From Streptomyces sp. 2114.4 (GTDB taxonomy: Bacteria; Actinomycetota; Actinomycetes; Streptomycetales; Streptomycetaceae), in assembly GCF_900187385.1 (NCBI RefSeq), contig NZ_FYEY01000001.1:4464001-4528000 (forward strand): DNA of 64,000 nucleotides. The letters are read 5' to 3'. Under the pieces are notes generated by a model that saw nothing but the letters and a program-made list of their open reading frames with translations, had not been told where the DNA came from and made no database searches. How positions within the stretch are numbered: the first letter of the stretch is position 1; each line of letters starts with the position of its first letter. Below, in pieces: positions 51,569-60,585 of the stretch. A program made the position numbers and the translations under genes.

Positions 51569-52453
51569 ATGCTGCGAAGATCGCTGCGGCTCCCCGCCGC
51601 CGGGGTCGCCTACCTGGTGGCGGCCGCGGTGTCGTCGTCCGCGATGTCCTCCGGACCGCAGGAGTACGCGGATGTCGCGGTGAGCAGCGGCACACGGGCC
51701 GGCCCCGGCACCGCGGCCACGCTGGTGATCGCCCACCGCGGCGCCTCCCGTTACGCCCCCGAGAACACCCTCGCCGCTGTCGATGCCGCACACCGCCGCG
51801 GGCTCATATGGGTCGAGAACGATGTGCAGCGCAGCAAGGACGGCCGGCTGGTGGTGATGCATGACGCCACCCTGCGGCGGACGACCGACGCCGCGAAGGT
51901 GTTCCCCGGACGGGCGCCGTGGCGGGTGGGGGACTTCACGGCCGCCGAGCTCGCGCGGCTCGATGCCGGCAGCTGGTTCGGCAGGCGGTTCGCCGGGGAG
52001 CGGGTGCCGACGCTCGCCGACTATCTACGCCGTCTGGACCACAACGGGCAGCGCCTTCTGCTGGAGATCAAGGCCCCGGAGAAATATCCCGGAATCGAGG
52101 CGCAGGTCATCCGCGAACTGCGGGCACGGGGGTGGCTGGATCGGGCCCATGTCCGGAGCCGGCTGGTCGTCCAGAGCTTCTCCGTGCCGTGCGTCAAGGC
52201 CGTGCACGAGGTGGCGCCCGAGATCCGTACGGGGATTCTCGGGGCGCCCGGGGTGGACGAACTGGCGCGCTATGCGCGGTTCGCCGATCAGATCAACCCC
52301 CGTGCGTCCGCGCTCAGTTCACGCTGGCTGGCGGCCGTGCACCGGCTGCGCGGCCCGCACGGCCGCCGGCTCCAGGTCTATGTGTGGGACGTGGCGAAGA
52401 ACACCAGCGCCCGGTCGGTGAGGGCCCGAGGGGCCGAAGGTGTTATTGAATAA
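51569..52453 (+). CDS. Secreted glycerophosphodiester phosphodiesterase-family protein
   Basis: A 294-residue exported GDPD-fold enzyme. The N-terminal hydrophobic leader (about residues 5-28) is followed by IAHRGASRYAPENTLAAVDAA with the catalytic His and Glu, then WVENDVQRSKDGRLVVMHD (metal and second His), WFGRRFAGERVPTLADYL and LLLEIKAPEKYPG. It should hydrolyse glycerophosphodiesters outside the cell. The C-terminus ends at ARGAEGVIE, about 10-15 residues short of the usual GVITDRPD-type end, so a small truncation is possible. ATG 51569 follows CAGGAGGCTCCCGC. Confidence 0.88.
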   Translation: MLRRSLRLPAAGVAYLVAAAVSSSAMSSGPQEYADVAVSSGTRAGPGTAATLVIAHRGASRYAPENTLAAVDAAHRRGLIWVENDVQRSKDGRLVVMHDATLRRTTDAAKVFPGRAPWRVGDFTAAELARLDAGSWFGRRFAGERVPTLADYLRRLDHNGQRLLLEIKAPEKYPGIEAQVIRELRARGWLDRAHVRSRLVVQSFSVPCVKAVHEVAPEIRTGILGAPGVDELARYARFADQINPRASALSSRWLAAVHRLRGPHGRRLQVYVWDVAKNTSARSVRARGAEGVIE

Positions 52454-52767
52454 TGGGCAAGGGGCGGGGATTGACGGGGCATTGTCCGGATCTCGGCCCC
52501 GGTCTCGCGGTCGTCCGGGCGGTGTTCCGGGCCGCGCCGCCGCCCGTGGTGCGTGAAGGAGCTGTGGAGGGCGGCTGCGGCGCGTGTGGCCGCCGCAGAG
52601 GGGGATTTACGTGATTCCCGCCGCGAGGCTAAGGTGCCTGAGATGTTCGACGCCGCCACACTCCCCGTAAAAGAACTAAGACGCAGGATTTGGCTTTTGG
52701 GTTCCGATTTGCGGCCCGGTGCGGGCCAGCGTCCAGCTCCTCCTCTGGGATCGTTCCGGGAGGCTCC
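52454..52767. other. 314-bp intergenic region before the acyltransferase gene
   Basis: No gene is visible. The right half is less GC-rich (about 52600-52700) and may contain the promoter. GGGAGG at 52759-52764 is the acyltransferase ribosome-binding site. Confidence 0.4.
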
Positions 52768-54096
52768 TTGAAAGACAATTTTCCGGCGTACGGCGAACGG
52801 CGGGTGCCGCTTCCCCCGCCTCGGCAGATGCCGCATGACGAGCTGAGTCCGGCGGGCGCTGCCGCGGCCGCCGGTGCGACGGCAACGATGGCACCGGCGA
52901 CGGCGACCGGGACGGCTACCGCATCCGGATCGGCGGCGACGACCGCCCCCGGTTCGGCGACGGACCGTCAATCCGCGCCCGCCGCCGGTACTTCGGCTGC
53001 CGGACCCCGCAGTCACGCCAAGCGCCGGGGTACGGGCCGCGACGGGAAGGCCGCGGCGGCCGACGCCAAGGCGAAGCCGCGCGACGCGTTCTTCGACAAT
53101 GCGAAGTACCTGGCCATCGTGCTCGTGGCGATGGGCCACTCCTGGGAACCGCTGCGCGACGGCAGCCGGACGGCAGCCGCGCTCTACATCACCGTCTACG
53201 CCTTCCATATGCCGGCGTTCATCATCATCTCCGGCTATTTCTCGCGCAGTTTCGATATGCGCAAGGACCGGCTGCAGCGGCTGATTACCGGCGTCGCGGT
53301 TCCCTACATCCTCTTCGAAGTCGCCTACACGCTCTTCAAGAGGTGGGCGGATGACGATCCGGGTTATCCGATCAGCCTGATGGACCCCTGGTATCTGACG
53401 TGGTTCCTGGCCGCCTTGTTCATCTGGCGGCTGACCACTCCGCTGTGGAAGATCGTGCGCTGGCCGGTCCCGCTCGCCCTGTCCATCGCCGTGCTCGCGT
53501 CCCTCTCGCCGGACATCGGCGACGACCTGGACCTCCAGCGGGTGCTGCAGTTCCTCCCGTTCTTCGTGATCGGGCTGTCGCTGCGGCCGGAACACTTCAA
53601 GCTCGTACGCCGCAGGAAGGCGCGGATCCTGGCCGTACCGGTCTTCGCGGCCGCGCTGGTCTTCGCGTACTGGGCGGCGCCGCGGATGAACGCCGCGTGG
53701 TTCTACCACCGCGACGCCGCACAGGAGCTGGCCGCCCCGTGGTGGAGCGGTGCGGTGATGACGCTGGCGATGTTCGGCTGCTCACTCGTTCTGGTGGCCT
53801 GCTTCTTCGCCTGGATTCCGGGGCGCACGATGTGGTGCACGGCGCTGGGCGCGGGCACGCTCTACGGCTATCTGCTGCACGGCTTCCTCGCCAAGGGGTC
53901 GCGCTTTTGGAACTGGTACGACGCGGACTGGATGCAGACCCCGTGGGGCGCGGTACTGCTGACGCTCATCGCGGGCACCGTCATCACGCTGCTGTGCACA
54001 CCACCTGTGCAGCGGATCTTCCGCTTCGCCATGGAGCCCAAGATGACCTGGGCCTTCAAGAAGGACCCGGTGGGGATGGCCCGCGGCCGGAACTGA
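52768..54096 (+). CDS. Acyltransferase-3 family membrane protein
   Basis: A ~442-residue protein with ~100 residues of Ala/Thr/Gly/Ser/Pro-rich, likely cytoplasmic N-terminus and then a family-3 (OafA/Fuc4NAc-type) acyltransferase domain with about ten membrane helices. Landmarks are RDAFFDNAKYLAIVLVAMGHSW with the active-site His, HMPAFIIISGYFSRS and YLTWFLAALFIWR. It probably acetylates an envelope polymer or metabolite. TTG 52768 after GGGAGG is the most likely start; ATG 52828 is an alternative and the frame is open upstream to 52690. Confidence 0.85.
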   Translation: MKDNFPAYGERRVPLPPPRQMPHDELSPAGAAAAAGATATMAPATATGTATASGSAATTAPGSATDRQSAPAAGTSAAGPRSHAKRRGTGRDGKAAAADAKAKPRDAFFDNAKYLAIVLVAMGHSWEPLRDGSRTAAALYITVYAFHMPAFIIISGYFSRSFDMRKDRLQRLITGVAVPYILFEVAYTLFKRWADDDPGYPISLMDPWYLTWFLAALFIWRLTTPLWKIVRWPVPLALSIAVLASLSPDIGDDLDLQRVLQFLPFFVIGLSLRPEHFKLVRRRKARILAVPVFAAALVFAYWAAPRMNAAWFYHRDAAQELAAPWWSGAVMTLAMFGCSLVLVACFFAWIPGRTMWCTALGAGTLYGYLLHGFLAKGSRFWNWYDADWMQTPWGAVLLTLIAGTVITLLCTPPVQRIFRFAMEPKMTWAFKKDPVGMARGRN

Positions 54097-54161
54097 GCGG
54101 CCGGGCGCTGTGCGCGGTGACGTGTCAGCGAGGGGGCGACCGCAGCGTACGTCCAGGAACA

Positions 54162-54215
54162 GCGCGAGGGGCGCCCGCCCCGCCGGGAGACCGGCGAGGC
54201 GGGCGCCCCTCGCGC
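54162..54215. terminator. Strong hairpin after the acyltransferase gene
   Basis: A 25-bp stem (54162-54186 with 54191-54215) with one mismatch and the tetraloop gaga lies between the acyltransferase stop (54096) and the convergent RidA gene (54308). Probably bidirectional. Confidence 0.88.
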
Positions 54216-54307
54216 GTAGGGGAGGCGCAGCGGCCGGGCGAGCCCCGGTGCGCGGGCGCCGTGGGGTGTGCGACAAGGCGCGGTGGCCGGGCACCGGCGT
54301 CGTCCCG

Positions 54308-54787
54308 TCAGCGGACGACGGCGATGCCCTCGATCTCGACCAGGGCCGTCTCGTCCCACAGACGGGTGGCGCCGATCACGGCCATCGCCGGGTAGTCGCT
54401 GCCGACCAGGCGCTTCCACACCGCGCCGAGGTCACGGGCATGGCGGCGGTAGTCGGCGACATCGACGGCGAAGACGGTGAGCTTGGCGAGGTCGGACGGG
54501 CGGGCGCCGGCGGCCGCCGCGACGTCCAGGAGGTTCGTCAGCGCCCGCTCGAACTGCTCGACGATGCCGTCCCCGACGATCCGGCCCGAACCGTCGAGAG
54601 CGGTCTGCCCGGCGAGGAAGACCATGGTTCCCGGGGTGGCGCGCACGGCATGGCTGAATCCGGTCGGCGGCGCGAGATGCGGTGGGTTGATGCGCTCCGG
54701 CTCGCCGCCGCGTGCCCCCGTGGCAGCCCCGTGGTCACCGCTCCCGGCACCCCTTCCCGCCTCCGCGTCCGTCCCGCTCTCGCGCAT
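54308..54787 (-). CDS. RidA-family protein
   Basis: A 159-residue member of the RidA/YjgF family of enamine/imine deaminases. The core spans PPHLAPPTGFSHAVRATPGTMVFLAGQ, IVGDGIVEQFERALTNLL, GARPSDLAKLTVF and YPAMAVIGATRLWDETALVEIEGIA. The substrate Arg in this family lies in the P-R-x-x region; here I see GATRLWDE. An N-terminal Gly/Ala/Glu-rich extension precedes it. ATG 54787 lies 2 nt after the upstream stop, so it is coupled to the CrtA-like gene. Confidence 0.9.
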   Translation of the reverse strand: MRESGTDAEAGRGAGSGDHGAATGARGGEPERINPPHLAPPTGFSHAVRATPGTMVFLAGQTALDGSGRIVGDGIVEQFERALTNLLDVAAAAGARPSDLAKLTVFAVDVADYRRHARDLGAVWKRLVGSDYPAMAVIGATRLWDETALVEIEGIAVVR

Positions 54788-54789
54788 CC

Positions 54790-55491
54790 TCACCGGCTCC
54801 CCTCCGCCGCCCTCGCGGCCGCTGCCATCGGCTCGTGGCCGTCCAGTGTGCCCTGGGCGCCATAGGGACGACAGCGCAAAAACGCTGCCTCGTGATGGAA
54901 GGGCTGCGCCGCGTGTTCCCTGACCGCTTCCCGGTGCGCGGGGCGGCCGGTGCCGTAGGCGTAGTGGCACATCGCCGTCATGCTCTGCCAGAGGGAGAAC
55001 GTGCCGACGAAGCGGGGCGGCCTGGCCAGGGCGGCCGAAGCGACCATCGAAGGATCGGCCGCGGCCCGGCCGGCGGCCCGGGAATTGGCCCGCAGGAACG
55101 GCAGTGCGCGACGCAGCCGCAGTTGCCCGAGGGTGAGGACGACGACCGGCCCGTCCTCCGCGTCCGGCGCGGCGCCGGGGTCGGTTTCGACCGGCATCGC
55201 GGGCCAGGAACCGGCTATCCGCAGCGGCTGGAGCCGCACGTGCCAGCCTCCGGCCAGTCGCCGCGGCAGCGGGTCCTCGGCGAGGAAACGGTCGAGCGCG
55301 GCATCGTCCTCCCACGCGGCGAGCAGCGCGGCCCGGCCGGGGCGCAGCACGGGCGGACCGGAGGCGATGGCACCGGTGAGGGTGGTCTGGGCGTACCGGA
55401 GGCCCGGGGTGGAGTCCGGCCGTGGACGCTCGCGGAGGACGGCGCGGACGTTGCGGACACCGATGTCGGCGAAATGAAGGGAAACGATCAC
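54790..55491 (-). CDS. Spheroidene monooxygenase (CrtA)-like protein
   Basis: A 233-residue protein of the CrtA-like family: VVVLTLGQLRLRRALPFLRA, FVGTFSLWQSMTAMCHYAYG, HREAVREHAAQPFHHEAAFLRCRP and GTLDGHEP. The family is named from carotenoid spheroidene oxidation and is haem-linked, but actinobacterial members have unknown substrates; there is no carotenoid cluster here. It is divergent from the TetR gene with a palindromic operator between them, so it is probably the target of that repressor together with RidA. Confidence 0.75.
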   Translation of the reverse strand: MIVSLHFADIGVRNVRAVLRERPRPDSTPGLRYAQTTLTGAIASGPPVLRPGRAALLAAWEDDAALDRFLAEDPLPRRLAGGWHVRLQPLRIAGSWPAMPVETDPGAAPDAEDGPVVVLTLGQLRLRRALPFLRANSRAAGRAAADPSMVASAALARPPRFVGTFSLWQSMTAMCHYAYGTGRPAHREAVREHAAQPFHHEAAFLRCRPYGAQGTLDGHEPMAAAARAAEGSR

Positions 55492-55584
55492 GATGAGCCC
55501 CCGTACCTGGTCCTGTGGGACGGTCCTGCCGCGGCAGTTCCACCGGATCCTGCCGGCTCCGCTGATCCTGACGAAGCTACTGAT

Positions 55585-55606
55585 GCGTATACCAAGCGGT
55601 ACACGC
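55585..55606. promoter_or_regulatory. Likely TetR operator in the divergent promoter
   Basis: GCGTATACC-AAGC-GGTACACGC is a 9-bp inverted repeat with one mismatch and a 4-bp centre, placed between the CrtA-like start (55491) and the TetR start (55684). The size and position are typical for a TetR repressor that autoregulates and controls a divergent operon. Confidence 0.7.
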
Positions 55607-55683
55607 TCCAGTATCCTTCATCACAGCGGCCAAGGCGAGCCGAAATCACCAGCCGGAACAAGCCAGATTGCAGGGGGGAGCGC

Positions 55684-56376
55684 ATGAGCGAGATCGACCG
55701 GAGCCGCGCCGCGCGGGCCGAGGCCAGGACGCGTATCGAGGACACGGCGGCCCGGCTGTTCGCGGAGCGCGGCTTCGCGGGCACCACCATCGGGGAGATC
55801 GCCGCCGAAGCGGGCCTGAGCAAGCCGATGCTCTACCGGCACTTCGACTCCAAGCAGGAGCTGCACCTCGCCCTGCTGGAGCGGCACCGCGATGAGCTGG
55901 CGGCCGCCCCGATCCGCGAACTCCTCCACGGCGACGGCGATCTGGCCACGAGGATGACGGCGATGTACGACGCCTGGTTCGGCTATGTGCAGAGCCATCC
56001 GTACACCTGGCGCATGATGTTCCGGGACACCACGGGCGACGCGCAGGTCGCGGCCTTCCACCGTGAACTGCAGCGCAGACAGCGGGAGACGGACGTGGCG
56101 CTGCTGCGCGAGTTCGTGCCCGGCATCCCCGAGGCCGAGCTGGAACCCCTCGGCGAGGCGATCCGCAGTTCGCTCTACGGGCTCGCGCTGTGGTGGCTGG
56201 AGCGGCCCGACCGCCCCCGCGAGCTGCTGGTCGCGACGATGGTACGGATCACCCGTGGCCTGATCTCCACCGTCGAGGCCCCGAGCGGCGGGCACGGGGA
56301 CGACGGGCAGGCCGCCGAGGCCGCCGGTGCATCGGCGGGGAAGGGCACTCCCGGCCCGCCGGGAGGGACGGACTGA
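55684..56376 (+). CDS. TetR-family transcriptional repressor
   Basis: A 230-residue regulator. The N-terminal helix-turn-helix reads RIEDTAARLFAERGFAGTTIGEIA, then AGLSKPMLYRHFDSKQELHLALL. The ligand domain has YDAWFGYVQSHPYTWRMMF and ends with a Gly/Ala/Pro-rich tail of about 30 residues. It likely represses its own gene and the divergent crtA-like/ridA pair through the inverted repeat at 55585. ATG 55684 follows CAGGGGGGAGCGC. Confidence 0.93.
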   Translation: MSEIDRSRAARAEARTRIEDTAARLFAERGFAGTTIGEIAAEAGLSKPMLYRHFDSKQELHLALLERHRDELAAAPIRELLHGDGDLATRMTAMYDAWFGYVQSHPYTWRMMFRDTTGDAQVAAFHRELQRRQRETDVALLREFVPGIPEAELEPLGEAIRSSLYGLALWWLERPDRPRELLVATMVRITRGLISTVEAPSGGHGDDGQAAEAAGASAGKGTPGPPGGTD

Positions 56377-56382
56377 GCGGCC

Positions 56383-57468
56383 TCACACCACCGCCGGGGA
56401 CGCCGGGTGGAGCGCCGCCCGCAACTGCCCCGTCCAGTGGGCCGTCATCTCCTTCGCCACCCGGGTGTCCGGGGCGTACAGCTCGAAGCCGTGCCAGGCA
56501 CCGGGCACATTGCGGACCGTGACCGGCACGCCCGCGTCCATCAGGCGCCGGGCGTAGGCCAGCCCCGCCTCGCGCATCGGATCGAGATCGCAGACCAGGA
56601 CATGGGCCGGTGGCAGCCCCGACAGCTCGGTGGCGCGAGCGGGCGCGGCATACGCCTCGGCCACCGTCGTCCCTTCCGGAAGATAGTGCCTCCACGACGA
56701 CTGGACGCCGCGACCGTTGAGCACCCGCGCGTCCAGGGCTCCCTCCGTGTCCGCTGCCGTGCCGGCCGCCGCGTCCGCCCCGACCCGGTCATCCAGATCC
56801 GGGACGCACAGCGACTGACAGGCCAGCTCCGGCCCGCCGCGGTCGCGGGCCATCAGGGCGACCGCGGCACTGAGTCCACCGCCCGCCGACTTGCCGGCCA
56901 CCGCGATCCGCGCAGGATCGATGCCCAGCTCCGCGGCCCGCCCGGCCACCCATTCCAGCGCGAGATAGCAGTCCTCCACCGCGGCCGGATAGCGGTGCTC
57001 CGGGGCCAGGCGGTATTCGACGGTGACGATCACGGCGGGCAGTTCGCGGCAGAGCTCGATGGCCACCCGGTCCTGCCCCGGCAGCGCCCGCCCCAGGGCG
57101 AACCCGCCCCCGTGGAAGTGCAGTACGGCGGGCAGCCCGTTCCCGGCGCCACTGGCGATCCCGGTGTCCTCGGCGGCGGTACCCACCGCCCCCTCCGGAC
57201 GGTAGACCTCGACCGTCAACGCGCCGCCATCCGTCAGCGTGCCGCCGTCCGCCGGCGCGCCGCCGACCGTTCGCGGGATGTCGAAACGCTCACTGCACAC
57301 GCCCGTACGGTCCGCCGGGAAGGCGGCCAGCATGTCGTGGAATGCGGCGCGCGCGGCCTCGATGTCCTCATACGGATCGGCGACCCGCGGCAACGCCTCA
57401 TAGGCCGGCACGAGTTCGGGGTGCACCCGCGCCGCGGTCCGGTCATTCATCTCGGGCTGGACGCTCAT
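56383..57468 (-). CDS. HSL-family alpha/beta hydrolase (esterase)
   Basis: A 361-residue esterase of the hormone-sensitive-lipase family: HFHGGGFALG oxyanion box (HGGG), VEYRLAPEHRYPAAVEDCYLAL, nucleophile elbow AVAGKSAGGGLSA (G-K-S-A-G-G, Lys for the usual Asp), acid in LVCDLDPMREAG and His in AWHGFELY. It hydrolyses short acyl or aryl esters. A variable Gly/Ala-rich insert (AGTAADTEG) follows the SxAGG. Start ATG 57468 after GAGGAGCACTCCGT; the long frame beyond is not coding. Confidence 0.88.
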   Translation of the reverse strand: MSVQPEMNDRTAARVHPELVPAYEALPRVADPYEDIEAARAAFHDMLAAFPADRTGVCSERFDIPRTVGGAPADGGTLTDGGALTVEVYRPEGAVGTAAEDTGIASGAGNGLPAVLHFHGGGFALGRALPGQDRVAIELCRELPAVIVTVEYRLAPEHRYPAAVEDCYLALEWVAGRAAELGIDPARIAVAGKSAGGGLSAAVALMARDRGGPELACQSLCVPDLDDRVGADAAAGTAADTEGALDARVLNGRGVQSSWRHYLPEGTTVAEAYAAPARATELSGLPPAHVLVCDLDPMREAGLAYARRLMDAGVPVTVRNVPGAWHGFELYAPDTRVAKEMTAHWTGQLRAALHPASPAVV

Positions 57469-57530
57469 ACGGAGTGCTCCTCGTTCAGAACGGACATGCC
57501 ACAGCTTCTGCTCACGATCTCCGCCCGCAC

Positions 57531-57599
57531 GCGCCCACGCCCACCGACAAGCTGTACGCGCCCACGCACAGCCTGCATGCGCCCACGCACAGCCTGCAC
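57531..57599. repeat. Short GCGCCCACGC tandem repeat upstream of the esterase
   Basis: Two near-perfect 21-bp units (57558-57578 and 57579-57599), preceded by a related degenerate copy from 57531. They lie between the esterase start and the end of the polymerase gene. No function is evident. Confidence 0.75.
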
Positions 57600-57656
57600 C
57601 GGCCCCGCCGCGCCCGCCGCCCCACCCTCTCCGCCGCCCCGCCCCGCCGCGCCCGC

Positions 57657-59339
57657 TCACTTCGCCTCCGCATAACACTCGACCACCGCCGTGGTGAACG
57701 GAAAGCGGACCGGCGTCTCCCCGAACGCGATCCGCCCGGCCGTCGCGGCGGCCGCCGTGATCGCCCCGGCGACCGTCGCCGCCTCCGCCGCGGGGCAGTG
57801 GACGATCACCTCGTCATGCTGGAAGAAGACCAGTTCGGCGCGGAGCCCGCCCTCCGACAGCGAGCGGCGCAGCGCGGCCAGTAGCAGCAGGGCCCAGTCG
57901 GCAGCGCTGCCCTGGACGACGAAATTGCGGGTGAACCGGCCGCGCGCGCGGGCGGCCGCCGAGCCGCTGCCGTAGGCCGGGGACGGTTCCTCGTCCTGGG
58001 GCAGGCCCGCCTCGTCGGGGGGTGCCACGGAAGCGGGCGGGCAGGTGCGGCCCAGCCAGGTGCGCACCAGCCGTCCTTCCTCGCCCGCGCGCGCCGCCTC
58101 GTCCACATACGCCACCGCGGCCGGATAGCGGCGGCGTAGATCGGCCATGTGCTTGAGGGCGTCGCCGGACGTCTGGCCGTAAATGGCGCCCAGCAGACCG
58201 AGCTTGGCCCGGTCGCGGTCACCCCCGAACGCGCGGGCGGCCAGATCCGCGTACAGATCCTCGCCGCGGCCGGCCAGCTCCATCAGGCCCCGGTCGCGGG
58301 AGACGGCCGCCAGTACCCGGGGTTCCATCTGGGCGGCGTCGGCGACCACCAGGCGCCATCCCGGGTCGGCGCGTACGGCCTGCCGGATCACCTTGGGGAT
58401 CTGCAGGGCACCACCGCCGTTGGTGGTCCAGCGGCCGGAGACCGTGCCACCGGGCAGATACTCGGGGCGGAAGCGGCCGTCGTGCACCCACTGCTGGAGC
58501 CATGTCCACCCATGGGCGGTGTAGAGGCGGTAGAGCGTCTTGTACCGCAGCAGCGGCGCAACCGCGGGGTGATCGATCTGCTGCAGCTCCCATTTACGGG
58601 TCGAGGCGAGGGAAATCCCGGCACCGGCAAAGGCCTTGATGATGTCCTGGGGCAGATCGGGGCGCACCCGCCGGCCCGCCCCGAAGGCCCGGGACACCTC
58701 GTCGGCCAGCTCCGCCATCCGGCGCGGCTCCCCGCCGCCCGGATAGCGCTCTCCCAGCAGCTCGTCGAGCAGCTTGCGGTGCACGTCGGCGCGCCAGGGC
58801 ACTCCGGCCCGCCCCATTTCCGTGGCGACCAGCATGCCCGCGGATTCGGCGGCGAGCAGCAGCCGCATCCGGTCCGGATGTTCCGCCCTCCTGGTACGCG
58901 CCAGGTGTCCCGCATAGACCTCCAGCAGCGCCGTGAGCTCGTCCGTGCCGGGCGGCAGCGGCACCGGGCCCGGCTCGAACAGGGACGGCTGGGCCTGAGC
59001 CGTACGGACCGGCGCGTCCTGCGGGACGGGCCGGCCGTGGAGCCGCGCCCAGGCGGCGGCCAGTGAATGCGGCTGGCCCGACTGGCCCTCCTCATGGCCG
59101 ATCAGCAGCGCCTCGGCGGCCTCCACGTCATAGCACCGCTCGACCCGCACCCCCGCCGCCGCCAGCCGCCGGTAGATCTCCGCGGTGGACCGCCACACCC
59201 ACCGCTCGACCTCGGGCCGACTGCGCACGGCCTCGGCGAGCGAGGGCTCCCGCAACACCGGTCCGGCGGCCCGCCCGTCCCGGTCGAGCGGGCAGAGACG
59301 CGCACCCCCGTCGCCCGTCTCCACCACCGCCCATCTCAT
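57657..59339 (-). CDS. Family-A (Pol I-like) DNA polymerase without 5' nuclease
   Basis: A 560-residue polymerase-A protein of the type annotated in streptomycetes as bifunctional 3'-5' exonuclease/DNA polymerase. The N-terminal ~190 residues are a degenerate exonuclease-like region. Thumb and polymerase motifs: SGRWTTNGGGALQIPKVIRQ, motif A VVADAAQMEPRVLA (metal Asp kept; the family's DYSQIELR is divergent), O-helix RDRAKLGLLGAIYGQTSG, and motif C FFQHDEVIVHCP (HDE). The 5' nuclease of full PolA is absent. Likely an accessory or repair polymerase. ATG 59339 starts RWAVVETGDGG. Confidence 0.9.
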   Translation of the reverse strand: MRWAVVETGDGGARLCPLDRDGRAAGPVLREPSLAEAVRSRPEVERWVWRSTAEIYRRLAAAGVRVERCYDVEAAEALLIGHEEGQSGQPHSLAAAWARLHGRPVPQDAPVRTAQAQPSLFEPGPVPLPPGTDELTALLEVYAGHLARTRRAEHPDRMRLLLAAESAGMLVATEMGRAGVPWRADVHRKLLDELLGERYPGGGEPRRMAELADEVSRAFGAGRRVRPDLPQDIIKAFAGAGISLASTRKWELQQIDHPAVAPLLRYKTLYRLYTAHGWTWLQQWVHDGRFRPEYLPGGTVSGRWTTNGGGALQIPKVIRQAVRADPGWRLVVADAAQMEPRVLAAVSRDRGLMELAGRGEDLYADLAARAFGGDRDRAKLGLLGAIYGQTSGDALKHMADLRRRYPAAVAYVDEAARAGEEGRLVRTWLGRTCPPASVAPPDEAGLPQDEEPSPAYGSGSAAARARGRFTRNFVVQGSAADWALLLLAALRRSLSEGGLRAELVFFQHDEVIVHCPAAEAATVAGAITAAAATAGRIAFGETPVRFPFTTAVVECYAEAK

Positions 59340-59820
59340 GCCTGTGAGTCTTCCACCAGGGTCTGACATTCGCCCTGACCAGCGCAGACGACACGACCCC
59401 GGCACCCCTCACACCGGCGACGATCACCCCCTGACGCCCTTGCCCTCGGCGCCGGCCCCAACCGGACGCGATCTCAGGCAGGTTGACGTTCCGCGCACCA
59501 TGCGGTGTGCGCACCACCCTCCATGCCGCCGCCCGGCCGGATCCGGCGTTCGGCAAACAGCCACGTCAACTCAGGGCTCTGCCGGGGTATTTGAGGACGG
59601 AATCCAGTGGTCCGGCCGCCCGCCGGCAAAGGCCGGTGCAAATTCTTCGTACCGGCCTTTGAAATGCCAAAACGGTACCCGAAAGGCGAACTCGGCCGGG
59701 GTGCAGTGATATGTATCTATGGTTTCGTGGCATTCGGGTGAAACGGCGAAACCGCACCCCCAGAAGCGAGTTGACCAGTGCGCTCCGGAAACGGGCACTC
59801 CGCTTCGAGAAGGGTAAATC
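59340..59820. promoter_or_regulatory. 481-bp divergent intergenic region upstream of the rodlin cluster
   Basis: No gene is visible. It holds the polymerase promoter and that of the first rodlin. GAAGGG at about 59810 is the rodlin ribosome-binding site. The ~200 bp next to the rodlin are less GC-rich, as is usual for developmentally controlled promoters, but no specific -10/-35 is assigned. Confidence 0.4.
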
Positions 59821-60222
59821 GTGATCAAGAAGGTCCTGGCCACGACGGCTGTAGCCGCGTCCGTCGTCGGCATCTCGGCAACGGTCGCCCCCCAGGCGAT
59901 GGCGATCGGCAACCACAACGGCACGTCGACGGTCAACGGCAACGGTGCCAAGAGCGCGTTCGGCAACTCCACCACCGTGGGCAAGATGAGCCCCCAGCTG
60001 GAGCTCATTCAGGGCTCGCTGAACAAGCCCTGCCTCGGCATCGGCAAGGTCGACGCTCAGGTCGCCGCGGTTCTGGCCAATGTGCAGGACGTCAACGTCC
60101 TGTCGTCGCCGCAGAACCAGCAGTGCACGGAGAACTCCACCCAGGCCAAGGGCGACGAGGCGCTGTCGCACATCCTCAGCGACATCCCGATCCTGTCCGG
60201 GAACGGCGTCGGTAACCGCTGA
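59821..60222 (+). CDS. Rodlin (RdlA/RdlB family), copy 1
   Basis: A 133-residue secreted structural protein. The signal peptide (IKKVLATTAVAASVVGISA...) is cut near PQAMA-IGN. The mature part has the rodlin consensus GNxxGTSTVNGNGAKSAFGNS, MSPQLELIQGSLNKPCL, DVNVLSSPQNQQC and STQAKGDEALSHIL ... LSGNG. Two conserved cysteines are present. Rodlins organise chaplin fibrils into the paired rodlets on aerial hyphae and spores. GTG 59821 follows GAAGGGTAAATC. Confidence 0.95.
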   Translation: MIKKVLATTAVAASVVGISATVAPQAMAIGNHNGTSTVNGNGAKSAFGNSTTVGKMSPQLELIQGSLNKPCLGIGKVDAQVAAVLANVQDVNVLSSPQNQQCTENSTQAKGDEALSHILSDIPILSGNGVGNR

Positions 60223-60585
60223 GCCGGCCATCGGTCGCAGGTCCGGACCGCCGGCTCTCGCTTCCGGAGCGGTCCGGGGCCAGTGGCGCCCCGTGATGAA
60301 CCGTAGGGACGGAATTCTCGATCCCCCTTTCGGTAGGAATTCGTATTCGGCGGGTACCTCGCCTGTTCGAACTCCGGTGTTTTTTCCGCGTCGTATGCGC
60401 GGTGACAATCTCCTGAAGCGGTGTTGCATCGTTCGGGCGATTCCTCCGAAAACCTCCCGGCAAGAGTTTCGCGCACGAGGGGAAATCGTTACCAATATCG
60501 CAGCGGTGTTACGGGCGAGCAGAAAACCGCCCGTGCGACACGACGGTCGTGTTCGCCACGGACCCGCTGCAAGGAAGGGCTGAAA
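60221..60585. other. Rodlin 1-chaplin spacer with a weak hairpin
   Basis: GAGCCGGC at 60221-60228 pairs with GCCGGCTC at 60250-60257 around a palindromic GGTCCGGACC, just after the rodlin stop, and may terminate transcription. The rest (to 60585) has no gene; AAGGAAGGG near 60571 is the chaplin ribosome-binding site. Confidence 0.45.
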
